A DNA stretch of 64,000 bases from Dryocosmus kuriphilus (GCA_038277395.1 CM076194.1:177528467-177592466), one strand, 5' to 3'. Positions 1-12,735 are shown, counted from the first letter of the stretch. Program-made: numbers and translations. The notes: a model not told the origin generated them from the letters alone.

Positions 1-1044
1 CCGAATTTCGACATCTCAAATTTTATGTATTACGGTTCAATGTTTTTGTGACTCTATACTTTGAATGATAAGGAATTTCAAATCGACACTTAATTTTGTT
101 TATAATTCCAGATTTCGCAAAAATTTTTAAAGGTTGATTTGAAAAAAAAAGAAATTCCAAAATTTAATTTCGTGGTCTTTACACATCTAAACTCGCCTGA
201 GTAGAAAATTATGATTTCTATCGATGAAAACTATAAATTTACAAAGACATTTTTCCAGAATATAAGAATTTAAAATTCAAAGCGCCTACGGTGTTGTTTC
301 GAATTTCGATATCTCAAAAACAAACTCTACAATGCCATGAGATTTGCATGACAGGCGAGTTTGTCAAATGACTTTCAAAGTCACATGTAGGAAAAAAGTG
401 ATGAAACGATATATGACCTTGTAGGGGAACGACAAAAAACTCTAGAATCGTCAATTTTCACTCTTTCTTGTTTACGCTTAAATCATCAACTTTTGCGCAT
501 ATTGAATCGAAAAAACCCTTAGTTTTGCATTAATTACGGTATAAAATAAAGTGACCAATCAATTTCTAATGCAAAAAGTCGTCCAAATAGGGTAGATCGA
601 TAAAACTGAAAATTTGAACATTGAAAGAATCGTATATTGAACTCAGCAATGTATCTCAACGTCAAAACTGACTGCTGATTTAATGCATATGGTTGGTCAT
701 TTGATATGGATGGATGTTTGAGGGTGGAGGAGGGATAATAAAAAAATATATACTACACTCTCATTCTATGAAGTAAAATCAAGCATTCAGTCATATTTGA
801 TAAAAAAGATGACGACAGCTATAATTGCAATAGTTTATAGAGTCACGGAAAAAACCTGAGAATTCTGTTTATAGAAACACAAAAACACTACGATCATTCA
901 GTTTGGAAAAACTTTGCTTATCTGAAAATAAAAGATAAAACAAATTGTAAGAAAACAATATTTGGAATGAGAGTAAAATCAGTAACACTTGTACGATTGT
1001 TTGATTGTTTGCAGAGATAATTTATGATTGTCGTTGAGAAAAGA
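1..1044. other. Flanking AT-rich DNA without recognisable gene
   Basis: No frame of useful length or familiar motif was found. A short phrase meaning 'gaatttcgatatctcaaa' recurs near 3 and 300, so part of this may be a diverged repeat. It ends where inverted-repeat similarity to 40742 begins. Confidence 0.5.
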
Positions 1045-1689
1045 AGTGAAATAAAAACCCACCCACAACACACAATTAAACATCTCAATATTCAAAATAA
1101 AGGCTAAGGATGGATGCCCCAAAATGTTCTTTTGCATTCTGCGTCTTTCTCTCTCGGTTACAACTCACTTTTCGTACGCTCTTTTCAAGCAATTAAGAAT
1201 TTTTGAACCCTGTTTTCAAAACATTCCGCACGTGCCTTTATCTCTCCCTACTTCCCGGCCACTTTCCCAATATTGCATTTTTCAAACACATCTGGTAAAT
1301 TTTCCATCATCGTTGCTATACATTATAACGAACGGATAGAAAAACTCCAGAACAATACAGAAACATTCATATCCTCTTTCAATCTTTCTTTTCGCCTTCT
1401 TCGCAATATAAGAAAACGTTACCCTCCCACCCTTATTCTTTCGCTTCCCCTCCCCCCAATATATCATTTTCAATGTTTAGAATAAAGCTTCAGGATTAAG
1501 GCGACGCAAAGTTTTTCTGCAACTTTACGCCTTTCCTTTTCGCTTACGAAGGTTGTGAAATCGAAAGAAAGGCCAAGTCCGTGTTGTACGTGCAAAAATG
1601 TATGGATTTCATAAATTCTAAGTACCGCCTCATTTCTTGGAAATAGCCCGAAATATCATCGAATCTTATTCTGCCATTTCAAGCCTTTC

Positions 1690-1690
<1 letters not shown>
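1045..1690. repeat. Outer segment of left Polinton inverted repeat
   Basis: This is the reverse complement of 39760-40742. Matching phrases are 'acatctcaatattcaaaata' near 1080 against 40690-40712, and the 'cttacgaaggttgtgaaat' module near 1540-1560 against 40222-40245 and 39740-39760. The arm carries degenerate subterminal repeat units. The left arm has fewer units than the right. The segment stops at the poly-T tail of LINE A. Confidence 0.8.
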
Positions 1691-1721
<31 letters not shown>

Positions 1722-1910
1722 AAGTAATTTATAACCCAAAAACAGGAATAATCCTGATGACTGGGTTTACAACGTATCTTATTCTATGTTCATTTCGCTT
1801 TGGTTACATTTAACGCCTTAGCGTTAAGCCTTATTGTTAAGCCTTAATGTGCCCTAGCGTGCTCGTTGACTAAATTTAGTTATCTTTACTTATGCATATA
1901 AAACTATCAG

Positions 1911-3701
1911 TTATGTGGTTGGTACAAAATACTTTTTGAGCTTTTGTGTAAATTCTTGTAGCGTTTCACTTTCTCGTATTACTTTTGGTAAATTGTTGTA
2001 TACTTCTATACTACTGTATACAGATGTATTTTGTCCTAGATTAGTTCCATAATACTGTTTCCTCAATTCTCCTGCGCATCTTGTTTTATAATTATGAACA
2101 TCTGTTCCAATTATAAATTTATTTTCTGTCTTTATAAGATCGTTTGTCATACTAAATATCATTTCTGATCTTTCAATGTCTCGAAGAGTACTTATATCTG
2201 ATATTTTAATTTTTTTATATAATTCAATAGTTGGAAGATCTAGTGGTAGACTAAAAATTGTTTTTAGGGCTTTATCCTTTAGTCTTTGTATTTTTTCTAT
2301 CCGTTGCTCTGACGCTGTAGCCCAAGTTGTAATTAAATATCTAAAATGTGACTCAATATAGGCATGACATATCATATATTTATTTTTTTCACTAACAAGT
2401 TCTGAGAATCTTTTCATTATACTAATCCAAGGTATTATTTTACTAGCTATTGACTGTATATGTCTTTTCCAGTTGAGTTTACTATCAATAAGAATTCCCA
2501 AATATTTGTACTCCTCAACTTCGCTCATATTTTAATTTCCAATCTTTAATTGCATTTGTGTCTTTTTTATATTCGTTAAAGCAAAAGTTATGTAGACTGT
2601 TTTTTTTTTCATTGATCAACAACTTATTTTGTTTAAGCCATTCACAATATTTTGCTACCTTATGGTTTATCAGTTTCTCTGATTTTGTACAATCCTTACT
2701 CCCATACACAAGTAGCGCATCATCTGCATACATGAAAATATTGATATTTAATTTTGTCAAAAAAAGGCTTTCCACATACAGTATATACAAAAGTGGCCCA
2801 AGAATAGATCCCTGGGGCACTCCTGCTTTGACCTGCAATTCTTCACTTTTAACTCCGTTTACATATACATATTGTATTCTATTTTCAAGATAATTTTTCA
2901 ATAATTTCAGAGCTGTATTTTTAACGCCCATTGAGTCCACTTTTCTAATCAGAATTTCATGGCTAACCCCGTATCGAAAGCCTTTTTTAAATCTATGAAA
3001 ACTGCAGTAACTATTTCTTTTTTATCAATTTTTTTATAAATATACTCTGTAAAATCTGCAATATTGCTGCCTGCGTACTACTTTGTTCCTGAAATTAATT
3101 AATTAATTAATTTAATTAATTTCATTGCTTTTTCATAAACTTTAAAAAAAAACACTTAGCAATGAGATTGGTCTATAATTACTTGTTTCATTTCTTGATC
3201 CGGTTTTGTATATGGGAATAATTTTGCTGATCTTTAGTATACTAGGAAACTGCCCTAATCCGAAATCTCTATTCATAATTTTAAGCAACGAGTTTTTAAT
3301 TACAGGGTACAAAAAAATAAATTCATTTGCAGTTATATTATTATTTCCTGCAGCAGTATTCTTTTTTATATTACTTACAATTTTATCTAGCTCTTCGCTA
3401 CTTATATACTTAAAAGCAGTCATTTCGTTTACACATTCTACTTCTGGCAAAGTTAAATTACAGTCTCCAATTTTTCTTGTAAATTTATCGCTATATTTTG
3501 GAAATATTTATTTATTTCGTTTGATATTTCAGTTGGTTCATTTATTTCTATATCCGCAACATTGAGTTTTTTTATTTCATTTACATTTTTTTCGTTTTTA
3601 TTAGAGCTAAGGATATTATTTATTACTAACCAAGTTTTTCGTGGATTTCCCTGCGCTTTCATACTAGAGTCATTTGCTTCCTTTTTTGTTATTTTCTTAA
3701 T
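1911..3701 (-). pseudogene. LINE A ORF2, reverse transcriptase part (broken)
   Basis: Minus-strand pieces at 3142-3701, 2515-2940 and 1911-2528 form the reverse transcriptase of a Jockey/CR1-type LINE. Visible blocks are an N-terminal RT segment with SNYRPISLL, then VPQGSILGPLLYILY and the catalytic YADDALLV (about 2710-2735), then the thumb region with YKYLGILID and a C-terminal region with YNNLPKV. Frame changes between pieces and a TTAATTAA-rich stretch near 3095-3122 break the frame, so no protein can be made. The upstream endonuclease lies beyond LINE B at 8861-9213. Confidence 0.85.
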
Positions 3702-3715
3702 TTCTTGATTTACTT
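3702..3715. repeat. Target-site duplication of LINE B, 3' side
   Basis: ttcttgatttactt is identical to 8847-8860 and directly abuts the GAA-rich tail of LINE B. Confidence 0.9.
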
Positions 3716-3981
3716 CTTCTTCTTCTTTATTCATAATGTGTCCCCTAAGGGTTTACATGCCCCTTTTCTCATACATCTTTTACCTTATCTATTGCTATTT
3801 TATCCTTATTTACACTTATATTATTCTTATTATCTAATCTAATTATCTAATCTACTCTAATTATCTAATACATTTTTTACACCTTTCTATCAGACCTGCT
3901 TTCTTACACTTTCATTTCTCCTCACTCTTTCCTCTAGCTTCTTCCAATTCTTTCATCCATTCTTCCCCATACCTTCCTCTC

Positions 3982-6900
3982 CTAAAATCCTACCCACATT
4001 CTCCTGCCAACTTCCTTTATCTTCCTTTCCTCTTCTACATCCATCCCATACATATGCTCCCATGTTTCCTCTTCCCATTTACATAATCTGCATTCTCTGT
4101 TCTCCTTTTTTTCCCAGTACATCCCTTCCCTTACCTCATTACCCAATCTAAATCTTGCTATCCTTATCCATCTTTTTTGTCCCCACCTCTTTCTTAAATA
4201 CTTTGGCAATCCTTCCTTTTTTATCATCTTATACCATTTATTATACTTCGAACTTTCAATCATCTCCCATCTTTCCATTCATTGTCTTTCCCCCTCTCTT
4301 CTCTCCACTTCTTCAAAGTTTACCTCTGCCCCATCTCTTATACTTTTATCACTGAGACACTCCTTTCTTTCTTCTTCCCATCTCGACAATTCCATTCTCC
4401 TCCCTCTCCTCTCCTCGACCTCCCTCAGACACTTTCTTGCCAACTCCCTACCCCTTCCATCTCTCAACTTCTCCTCAAATTTCCATGCCCTTTTCACTGC
4501 TTTAATACCTAATTTTTCCCTTTGCGCTTCTTCTCTCACCATATATCCAGGCGTTCTCCAGTCCACTCCCAGCGTCCATCGTATGTACCTCTCTTGTAAC
4601 CTTTCAATCTCCTCCCTTTCCTTCCAACCCCATATTTCTGCTCCATATCCTACTACCGGCCATACTAGCGTATCAAATAGCCACATTCTTCTCTCCCAAT
4701 CTTTCTTGAATCTTCTTTTCCCTATGCCCCATATCTGTTTCATTACCCCTGCCGCTCTCCTTATCCTTTCTCTCACGTGCGCTCTTTGATCTCCATTACT
4801 CTGTACAGTGTACCCCAAATATTTGAACTCCTTTACCTCTTCTATTTTCATTCCTTTCCACCTCCCACTCCATACTTTTTTTCTTCCCCCTCCTTTTCTA
4901 AACCTCATTATCTTTGTCTTTTCTTCATTTAACTTCAACTTTTTCTCATCCAAATATTTTTCTAATCCTGTTATTAACCCTGCCATCCCTTCTTCGTCCT
5001 CTGCCATCACCACCAAATCGTCTGCATATGTTAGGGTATAAATCCTTTCACTCCCCAGCCTCACTCCCCCCCAACCTTTCTTCCTCATTTGTTCCTCCAA
5101 GTCTGATATTACTATATTAAATAGCAACGGGCTGAGCGGGCACCCTTGTCTCACACCCCTTGCCAACCAGAAGCTCTCTCCTACTTGCTCTGCTATCTTT
5201 ACTCTGCTTTTTGTCTCTCTAAAAATTTCTGCTACTCTCTTTCTTAACCCCTCTCTTATCCCTTTCTTCACCATTACTTTCTCTATTTCTTCTCTCTCCA
5301 GTGAGTCAAACGCTGCCTTCAGGTCCACAAACATTACTATCATTCCTCCTTTCTCTTGTTTAATCCTTTTGTTCACCAAATAATTCATCACATAAATATT
5401 ATCCATCACCCCCATTCCTTTCCTGAATCCTGTCTGATTCGGTGGCACTATCTTTTTTTCCTCTACCTCTTCTTTAACCTTTCCGCTAGCACCGACACGT
5501 ATAGCTTATACAGCGTCGGCATTAATGTCACTCCTCTATAATCTTTCACCTCCTCTCCTTTACCTCTTTTCACTATCGGCACCACTATCCCTTCTTTCCA
5601 TAACTCTGGCCATCCTTCTCCTCTCCATACTCTATTGCACATTAACCATACCCATTCCTTTAGCTCTTCTCCCCCATATTTCCAAACTTCATTTGGAATC
5701 TTATCTACTCTAGGCGCCTTGTCATCCTTCATTGTTTCTATCACCTTGCTAATTTCTTCCCTCGTTACGTCCTCTTCCTTATCCCTTTCCCTTCCTTCTT
5801 TATCTCCTTTCCTAATTTTCTTCTCAACCCCTCCTAGCAATTCCATAAAATATTTTTTCCACTCTTCCATTTCAATATCCTGGTTTACTCTTTTTCTTCT
5901 TTTCCTTTCTTTATTTACTATCTTCCAAACCTCTTCCTCCGTCCTTGCCTTCTCTACTTCTTGTTCGTTCGAATCTTTTATTCTCCTCCTCTTTTTTTCT
6001 GTCACACAACTCCGTGTATTCTCTTTTTTCCCTCCTGTATTCCTCTCCGTTACCGTTTCCTTTTCTCCACTTTCTTAATTCCCTTCTCACCTGTCTCTTC
6101 TTCTCTTTACATTCCTCATCCCATCCCTTTCCTCCTCCTTCTTTCCTCCTTTCCTTTTTACTTGCTCCCTCCAATGCTCTTTTTATCCTTTCCGTCATTC
6201 TTTCCATTTCTTCGTTTACATTACCCTCACCCATTTCCATATTCCTTATCCTTTCCCTGAATTGTTCCTTTCCTTCCCTTGACCACTCCCCTCTGTTTGT
6301 TCGTTTTACCTTTACTTCTTTTTTGTTCTCATTTTCACTTCCTTTTTCTCCCTCTACTGTCACAATCACTGGGAAATGATCTGACTCCATATATTCCCCC
6401 ACTTCTAGTTTCTTAATGAATTCTCTTACCTCCTCATCCACTATTACATAATCAATCACCGTTCCCTTCTTTTCTCCTGGCCTTGTATATTCCCCTTCCT
6501 CATCCCCTTGTATACTTCCGTTTAAGATAAACCATCCTATCTCTTCTAGTCCCTTTAGCATTTTCCTTCCTTCCCCGTTCACTGTCTTGTCCTTTGATTT
6601 CCTTCCTCTCTCCTCTCCCCATTCCCTGCCACCTCTTTCTCCTGTCCTTGCCTTAAAATCTCCTCCTATTATAAGCCTTACCTCTTCTTCATTTTCTTCA
6701 ATCAATTCTTTTATCTTCTCCCATTTTTCCTGCATATCCCCGTTTATATATACCCCTACTATCTTCCATCTCTCTTTACCCGACTTCACCTCTTGCACTA
6801 TTATTCCTTCCATTTCTTCTTTCCTCTCGTCCTTGCCTCTTATTTTTGTCATAAAACCCTTTCTCACTCCTATCGCCATTCCTCCCATTGCTCTTCCTTT

Positions 6901-7170
6901 TTTATTCTTCCTCTTTGCATTTTGTATCTTCCATACATAACCCTTTGGTAATTTTCCCTTTACCCTCTCCCATCCCTTTTCATCTAACCACGTTTCCGTC
7001 ATTACCACTACTTCCCACTGCTTTAAATTTCTTAAAAATTCATTATCCTTTCTTTCCAGTCCTGCAATATTCCAATAGCATATCTTCCATTCCTTTTTTT
7101 CCTCACTTCTCTTATTTTCCCCTACCATAATCTCTCTTATTTTCCCCTGTCCCTCTCCTCTCTCTCCCAT
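3982..7170 (-). pseudogene. LINE B ORF2: endonuclease-reverse transcriptase
   Basis: Minus strand. The EEP endonuclease is at 7170-5911 (WNIAG near residue 33, TETWL, GGDFKARTG, IDYVI, SDHFPV). RT follows at 6005-4279 (DDKAPRVDKIPNEVWK, DYRGVTL, FVDLKAAFDSL, GCPLSPLLFN and catalytic YADDLVV near 5020). A C-terminal CRLC...EHMYG knuckle lies at 4278-3982. Breaks are a frameshift near 5960, another near 5455, and one in-frame TGA just before 4278. The order and lengths are normal for an I/R1/Jockey-type ORF2 of about 1050 residues. With so few breaks it is a fairly young dead copy. Confidence 0.9.
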
Positions 7171-8223
7171 TCCCCCGACTTCTTGCTTTTTACTATCTTT
7201 TTCCCTTCTTCATCCCAATTCCACCACACCCCATCTATCAGTACTCTTCCATACTTTACCCACGTTCTTCTTCCCTTCTTTCTTTCTTCTTCCGCCATCT
7301 TCCTTAACTGATACTGCATTTTCCTTTCCGTCCACGTCAAGTCATCCTCTATTCTCTCCACACTACCGTATAAAGCTCTTTTCTTAGTCATTACTTCCCA
7401 CTTATCATCCCTGCTCTTCAATTTAACCAGTGCCATTTGCCCTTCTCTTTCTCCTTCCTTACCTATTCTTCTTACTTCCTCTACTTCAACATTCGCCTGT
7501 ATCCTTTTTAGTATTTCCTCCACTCCTTCTTTCAATTCCTTACCCTCTACTCTTAAACCCTTCACCACTATATTCCTTCTTCTTTCCTCTCTCTCCTTCC
7601 CTTCTACCCTTTTCTCTAATTTTCTCAGCCTTTCGTTCTCCCTATTCCCACTTCCCTCCCCTCTGCTGTCCTGCTTTGAGCTTTCTATATTCCCTATCCT
7701 ATTCTCTAACTCATCTATTCTATTTTTGCCCTGTTCCTCCTTTTCTAGCTTTTTTTTCCAAACCTTGCATCCTTTCTTCCAAATTTTTTCTTATTTCTTC
7801 CCATTTCCTCATCTCTTTCTTAACCTCAGCCATTTCTCTTCTAATTTCCTGTTTGATTTCCTCCCCCCTTTTCTCCTGCTTTTCTTCGTGCTCCCTCATC
7901 ACCTCCCTCATTATTCTTCTTATCCTTGCTGATTCTTTATCTTCTGTTTTATCCGATCCCTTTTCCTCCTCTTCCTTCCTAGATTTTTCTGGCGGCGTCT
8001 TAAACATTTTTTGTTGTTTTACTACTATTTCTAGATCTCGCTCTTCCTTCTCCTCACTACTCTCTCTGTTTTCTCTTTTCCTCTTGACAAACTCTTCTAT
8101 CGACACTAAACTCTTCGCCCTCAATCTCTCCCTTTCCACTGTTTTCCTATACTTTCCTCTTGCCTTTCTCTCTTTCTCCTCACCTTTCGGCGTATAAAAC
8201 ACCTCCTGCTCACCGTTATCCAT
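7137..8223 (-). pseudogene. LINE B ORF1: coiled-coil RNA-binding protein
   Basis: Minus strand. The start at 8223 (MDNGEQEVF) opens a Lys/Glu-rich protein with a long heptad-like coiled coil (about residues 90-210). A compact basic domain follows at 7568-7137 with NIVVKGL near its start, resembling the RRM-like core of L1-type ORF1 proteins. One frameshift lies between 7720 and 7568. The end overlaps the ORF2 start by about 34 bases (7137-7170), as is common in LINEs. The expected role is RNA chaperone and RNP formation. The family link is by architecture only. Confidence 0.75.
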
Positions 8224-8846
8224 TCAGCAGTCCAGTTTACTCTAAGAATTGCCCACGATCTGGGATGATTGCTAGTGGATATCCCTGTAACTCAGCTTAT
8301 TGTACACTGCTGGCTGTTGGCTGCTGGCTGTTAGCTGCTGGCTGCTGGCCACCGGACAATCGAGTCGCTCACTGATCAGCAATATTATCCCAAAAGTTCC
8401 TTAATCACGCACCGATTTCGCAGCATAACAACACTTTTCTGATATACGTATTTCCAGATGACGTCACAGCTGTCAAACGCACTGGCACCTTTGCTATTTA
8501 TTCGTCGAAATAACACATCAAAATTGTTTTCACGTTACTTACGCGTTCAGGGATCCGACCTACACGTTCTATCAAAAAATGTTCCTAATCACATGCAGAC
8601 TTTTTCAGGAAAACACCACATTCCGTTAAACGTATATCGAGTAACCTCACACCCGGTACACGCTTTTGCACAATTCAGTTTTTGTGCACTTTTTAGCGCA
8701 TTTCACAGTTATCCACTAACGTGACACAGTTCGATGCCCACTTTTATACACTTTCTCCACTTTTCACCAATAAAATCGAAAGATAACCGTCCAAAAATGA
8801 CAAACTCACGGAGCGACCTCTTACCGTACGTCCGTACACGCGGCCC
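8224..8846 (-). promoter_or_regulatory. LINE B 5' UTR, sharing blocks with the LINE A 5' UTR
   Basis: LINE 5' UTRs usually carry the internal promoter. The last part (about 8640-8840) matches LINE A 14220-14395 in order: cagtttttgtgcactttt, a cgatgc block, ataaccatccaaaaa-like, and ctcacggagcgac. A (ctg/tgg) microsatellite-like run lies at 8308-8350. The similarity spans two elements whose coding regions are clearly different families. Confidence 0.65.
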
Positions 8847-8860
8847 TTCTTGATTTACTT

Positions 8861-9213
8861 TATTCTTTAATATTTTAAAACGATTTTTAAGTATTTCATT
8901 TTTGGGATTTTTTTTCTGTTTTACATATAAGTGATCTCTTTCTTTCATAAGCTTTATTAACCTCTCAGGGAATGTAACATTTTTAATAATAATTTTTTTT
9001 CTTTATTTTAGTTTCTTTCTCTTTTATGTTTTGAATTAAGTTTATAAGTTTCTCTATATTATATATTTCTTTATATTCACATTCTTTTTTCAATTTACTT
9101 TTAAGATTTTTAATATCAACTTTTTTGTAGTATAAAACTTCTTTCTTTTTATTTGTTATAGAAAGCAATTCAATTTTTAGAACTCTATGATCTGAGAGCG
9201 CAGTGTCTTCCAC
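8861..9213 (-). pseudogene. LINE A ORF2, end of endonuclease and linker
   Basis: Minus strand. The frame holds the final endonuclease motif (ALSDHRVLKIEL, about 9165-9205) and then a Lys-rich linker (KNEILKNRFKILKNKVNQE) running into the LINE B duplication at 8847-8860. Upstream the frame is cut by the foldback element and continues at 12135. Downstream it continues at 3701. Small frame breaks exist near 8950-8990. Confidence 0.8.
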
Positions 9214-10377
9214 AATTTGAGGGCTCGGATGCAATAACGTTAAAAAAGTTTGGAAAAAAACATTTTTAAGCTACATATTTCTATTCAAAATTTAATTGCG
9301 CATCTTTTTTTTCTTATAAAAAAAGTTGTAACATTTGTCACTTTCGAAATAAAGACAAAAAGCGCGTTTTTTTTAAATTAAAATTTTCCGTCTTTTTTCA
9401 CTTCAACTCGCTATATATTAACGAGTTTTCAATATTTTCTTATAAAAATTTTAGAAAGTATGCCCAATGGAATTCTACGAATGTTAGCCTAATGAATAAA
9501 TAATTATTTTTGTTTAAAAAAATTGTTTCAATTTTTATTTGCAACATTGCACAAAACACACATTCATATCTTCAAGCGCTTCGGGAGTCGAGCGAATTTT
9601 GAGCAATAGAAAACTTCCAGCGGGAGATTTTTCACAAGAGTATAAATAAGTTTTCTGGAAGGTTTTATTTCAATTGAATTTATTGTTAAAAAGTTGTGAA
9701 CGATTTACTTCGCTCACGCAGACGGTTTCTTCGCGCGAATCGACGCATGGTTTTAGGTGCAAATTCAGGTTGGAACTCTATAGAGATTAAGGAAGAAAAA
9801 GCAAACTGTATGATTTGTGAGATTATAACTTTAATACTAATAATAATAATATATTGTAATAATTAATGCATATAATAATTTCATAATAATGTGAGATTAA
9901 AATTTAAGTTTGTATACAAACAACTAAAATAAAAAATATTAATTTTTTAAAATATGTTTTACAATTTCTCCAGGTATTCCTTGCAGTATTTTTTCTTACT
10001 TTATGTGAACATTTTACATACGTCAAGGTCACATAAAATACCACTCATAAAACCGAAAAATATTTTATATAGGGTGTTCTTTCCGTTCTTCCTTTGACAA
10101 TGCAGTACACGTTTAAGAAAAAAGACTGCTACGAATACCTCAATAAATTCGAAAACATATTTTGAAAAATCTGCCCGCTGCGCGGGCACATTCTCATCGC
10201 GCGCTAGGCGCGCCGCGCTTCATGCGAAGTATGAGCGCTCCTGGGGCGCGCGTCTTTTGGCAGTTGCGCTTCGCGCTCGATAATTACATTTTTTTAAAAC
10301 ACATTGTAGATTGGTAAAGTTTTTTAGTGATTTTCCAAATTTCACAATAGAGGATTTCGATTCTTAAAAGTAAAACG

Positions 10378-10935
10378 ATGAGTCTTATAAATAAATTTTG
10401 TAGCTCTTTCCAAGGTGAACAATTCTGCTTGTTAATATTTTCTCATATCTTGCACAGTTTTGCTGAAAAGTGGTTTTCTTTATATTTCATAACATATTTC
10501 ACGAATAACTCAAAAAATACGCGTCTGCTCAAAAAAATTATAGAAAGCAAATTTGTAGATCCTTTTGAGGTGAATAACTTTGTTCATTATTATTTTTCCG
10601 TATCTTCCATAGTTTGGCTTGAAATTTGAAATTTTTTATTTTAAATAACGTTTTATTGATTAAAACAAAAACCGTGCATTTTATGAAAAAATGGTTAAAA
10701 CAAAATTTGTAGATCTTTTTAAATTGAACAACTTTGTTCTTTGCCATTTTTTTATATCTTGAATATTTTGGCGGGAAACCAGAGTTTTTTAATTTTAATA
10801 GCGTTTTCTTGATTTAATCAAAAACCGTTCATTTTATCAAAAAACGGTTAAGACAAAATTTGTAGATTTTTTTAAGGTGAACAATTTTACTTTCTGATAT
10901 TTTTTTGCATCTCTCATAGTTCAGCCGGAAAATGG
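10378..10935. repeat. Degenerate tandem repeat of about 155 bp inside the foldback element
   Basis: The phrase aaatttgtagatctttttgaggtgaac recurs in variant form near 10395, 10548, 10703 and 10857. Each is followed by a variant of 'tatcttccatagtttggc'. About four units are present. A diverged copy lies at 48835-49170. Confidence 0.75.
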
Positions 10936-11095
10936 ATTTTTTGATTTTGTGGAAACCGTTTTTAATGGATAAAACCATAACCGTTGGTCAAAAACCGCTG
11001 GTTAACGAACTCGTCCTTTCTTTTTGGACCTTAAAGAAATGTGCCAAAGCGCAATCCAATTCGATTAGTCCTTTGAAAGTTATCGTGGGAAGAGG

Positions 11096-11170
11096 CGCCA
11101 ACGACAACGACAACGACGACGACAACGACAACGACGACGACAACGACGACAACGACAACGACAACAGACA
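11096..11170. repeat. ACGACA/ACGACG microsatellite
   Basis: An interrupted array of acaacg and acgacg hexamers, followed by gacagacagaca. It translates as an Asp/Asn run but is simple sequence. Confidence 0.9.
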
Positions 11171-12134
11171 GACAGACACCGTCGTAAAAACTGTTTTTTT
11201 TCGGATTCAAGAGGTCTCAAAACGTGGAGATTTCATAAAATCCGCGAAAGTCAAATTTTGCATAAATCTTATACCTTCTCTGATGAGAATGTAAAAATTA
11301 ATATTTCTTATTTTAGTTGACTGTATAGAAACTATGCATAAAATATGAGTTTGTCCAAGTATTCTTAAATCTATGTCTTAAAATAAGAATTATAATATCA
11401 CGTTATTATTAAGTTATTATATTTATTAATTATTATACAATATTGTTATTATTATTATTAGTATTAAAGTTATCATCTCACAAATCATACAGATTATTTT
11501 TCCTTCCTTAGTCTCTATAGAGTTCCAACCTGAATTTGCACCTAAAACCATGTGTCGATTCGCGTGAAGAAACCGCCTGCGTGAGCGAAGTAAATCGTTC
11601 ACAACTTTTTAACAATAAATTCAATTGAAATAAAACTTTTCAAAAAACTTATTTATACTCTTGTGAAAAACTCTCCCGCTGGAAGTTTTCTATTGCTCAA
11701 AATTCGCTCGACTCCCGAAGCGCTTGAAGATATGAATGCGTGTTTTGTGCAATGTTGCAAATAAAAATTGAAACAATTTTTTTAAACAAAAAAGTAATTG
11801 ATTATTCATTAGGCTAACATTCGTAGAATTCCATAGGGCATACTTTCTGAAATTTTTATAAGAAAATATTGAAAACTCGTTAATATATAGCGAGTTGAAG
11901 TGAAGAAAGACGGAAAATTTTAATTTAAAAAAAAAAATGCGCTTTTTATCTTTATTTCGACAGTGACAAACGTTATAACTTTTTTTATAAGGAAAAAAAG
12001 ATGCGCAATTAAGTTTTGTATAGAAATATGTAGCTTAAAAATTTTAGTTTTAAACTTTTTTAAAAACTGCCCGGGGGCCAACGCTGTCAGGTGAAATAAA
12101 GTTATAGGACGTTACTGCATCCGAGCCCTCAATT

Positions 12135-12735
12135 ACTTTACATTCAAGTCCACTTGTTATTACATGATCAATTATAGTTGCAGAGTTTTTAGTGACACTA
12201 GTAGCCTCCGTTTTATTTACAGTGTTAGCTATAAAATAACCATTTACGTTTATAATATTAATATAGTCTTTAACTAGTTCAGAGCTTTTGTTCAAAACAT
12301 CAATATTTATATTCCACATATTAAACCTTTTCCTTTTATGGATTCTAATAAGTCATTAAAACTTTTAAAGAAAGGTTCAAAACTGGCTGATAGTTGCCTA
12401 TAGATTGCACCTATTACTAGATTTTTTTCACATATTTTAATCATCACTATATTACATCCACTAGTTGACTTTAGATAATCCTGTTGGTAACATTAAAATT
12501 TGATACTTTTTAAAATAAAAATTGCAACGCTACCTGCCCTTGTATCTTTGCAATAATGAATTGCTTCGTAATTTTTAAAATTATAAAACATTGTTTCATT
12601 TTTATACAACCAAGTCTCAGTTAGAATGACTAAATCTATATCGGTATCTGTTTTTTCTAATCTTATTTTTAGCTCATTGCACGAATTTCTAATACTTCTT
12701 ATATTTAAAAACATTACCTTTAATCTTTTGTCCAT
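12135..12735 (-). pseudogene. LINE A ORF2, N-terminal endonuclease part
   Basis: Minus strand, starting at 12735 (MDKRLKVMFLNIRSI). It carries the EEP endonuclease motifs NIRSI, LTETWL and, nearer the break, IIDHVI. Frame breaks occur between 12320 and 12490. It stops at the foldback insertion and continues at 9213. The endonuclease nicks target DNA for target-primed reverse transcription. Confidence 0.82.

Larger units (their letters stand above)
3716..8846 (-). mobile_element. LINE B: near-full-length non-LTR retrotransposon inserted in LINE A
   Basis: The element is 5.13 kb on the minus strand, from GGGCCGCGTG at its 5' end to a 3' tail of GAA repeats (plus strand: cttcttcttc at about 3716-3726). 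It is bounded by a perfect 14-bp duplication, ttcttgatttactt, at 3702-3715 and 8847-8860. LINE A coding sequence continues across the duplication (residues VNQE on both sides), which proves the insertion. The element has ORF1, an EEP endonuclease, RT and a C-terminal Cys/His knuckle, like I/R1-group LINEs. The exact clade is not settled. Confidence 0.92.
9218..12130. mobile_element. Foldback-type DNA element with about 0.7-0.8 kb terminal inverted repeats
   Basis: The ends are TGAGGGCTCGGATGCA (9218) and TGCATCCGAGCCCTC (to 12130). AATT is duplicated at 9214-9217 and 12131-12134, and LINE A coding resumes on both sides. Inverted similarity runs inward to about 9950 and 11290 (for example caaattcaggttggaactct near 9760 against 11520). 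No transposase frame is visible. The middle has tandem degenerate repeats and an ACGACA microsatellite. It is a non-autonomous element mobilised in trans. The 4-bp duplication and GAGGG-like ends leave the superfamily open. Confidence 0.85.

Noticed and set aside
4155..8197. Many plus-strand Ser/Pro/Phe-rich frames
   Set aside because: They are antisense to the Lys/Glu-rich LINE B proteins and result from its codon bias.
10932..11294. 120-residue frame with an Asp/Asn run
   Set aside because: It is produced by the ACGACA microsatellite inside the foldback element and has no family features on either side.
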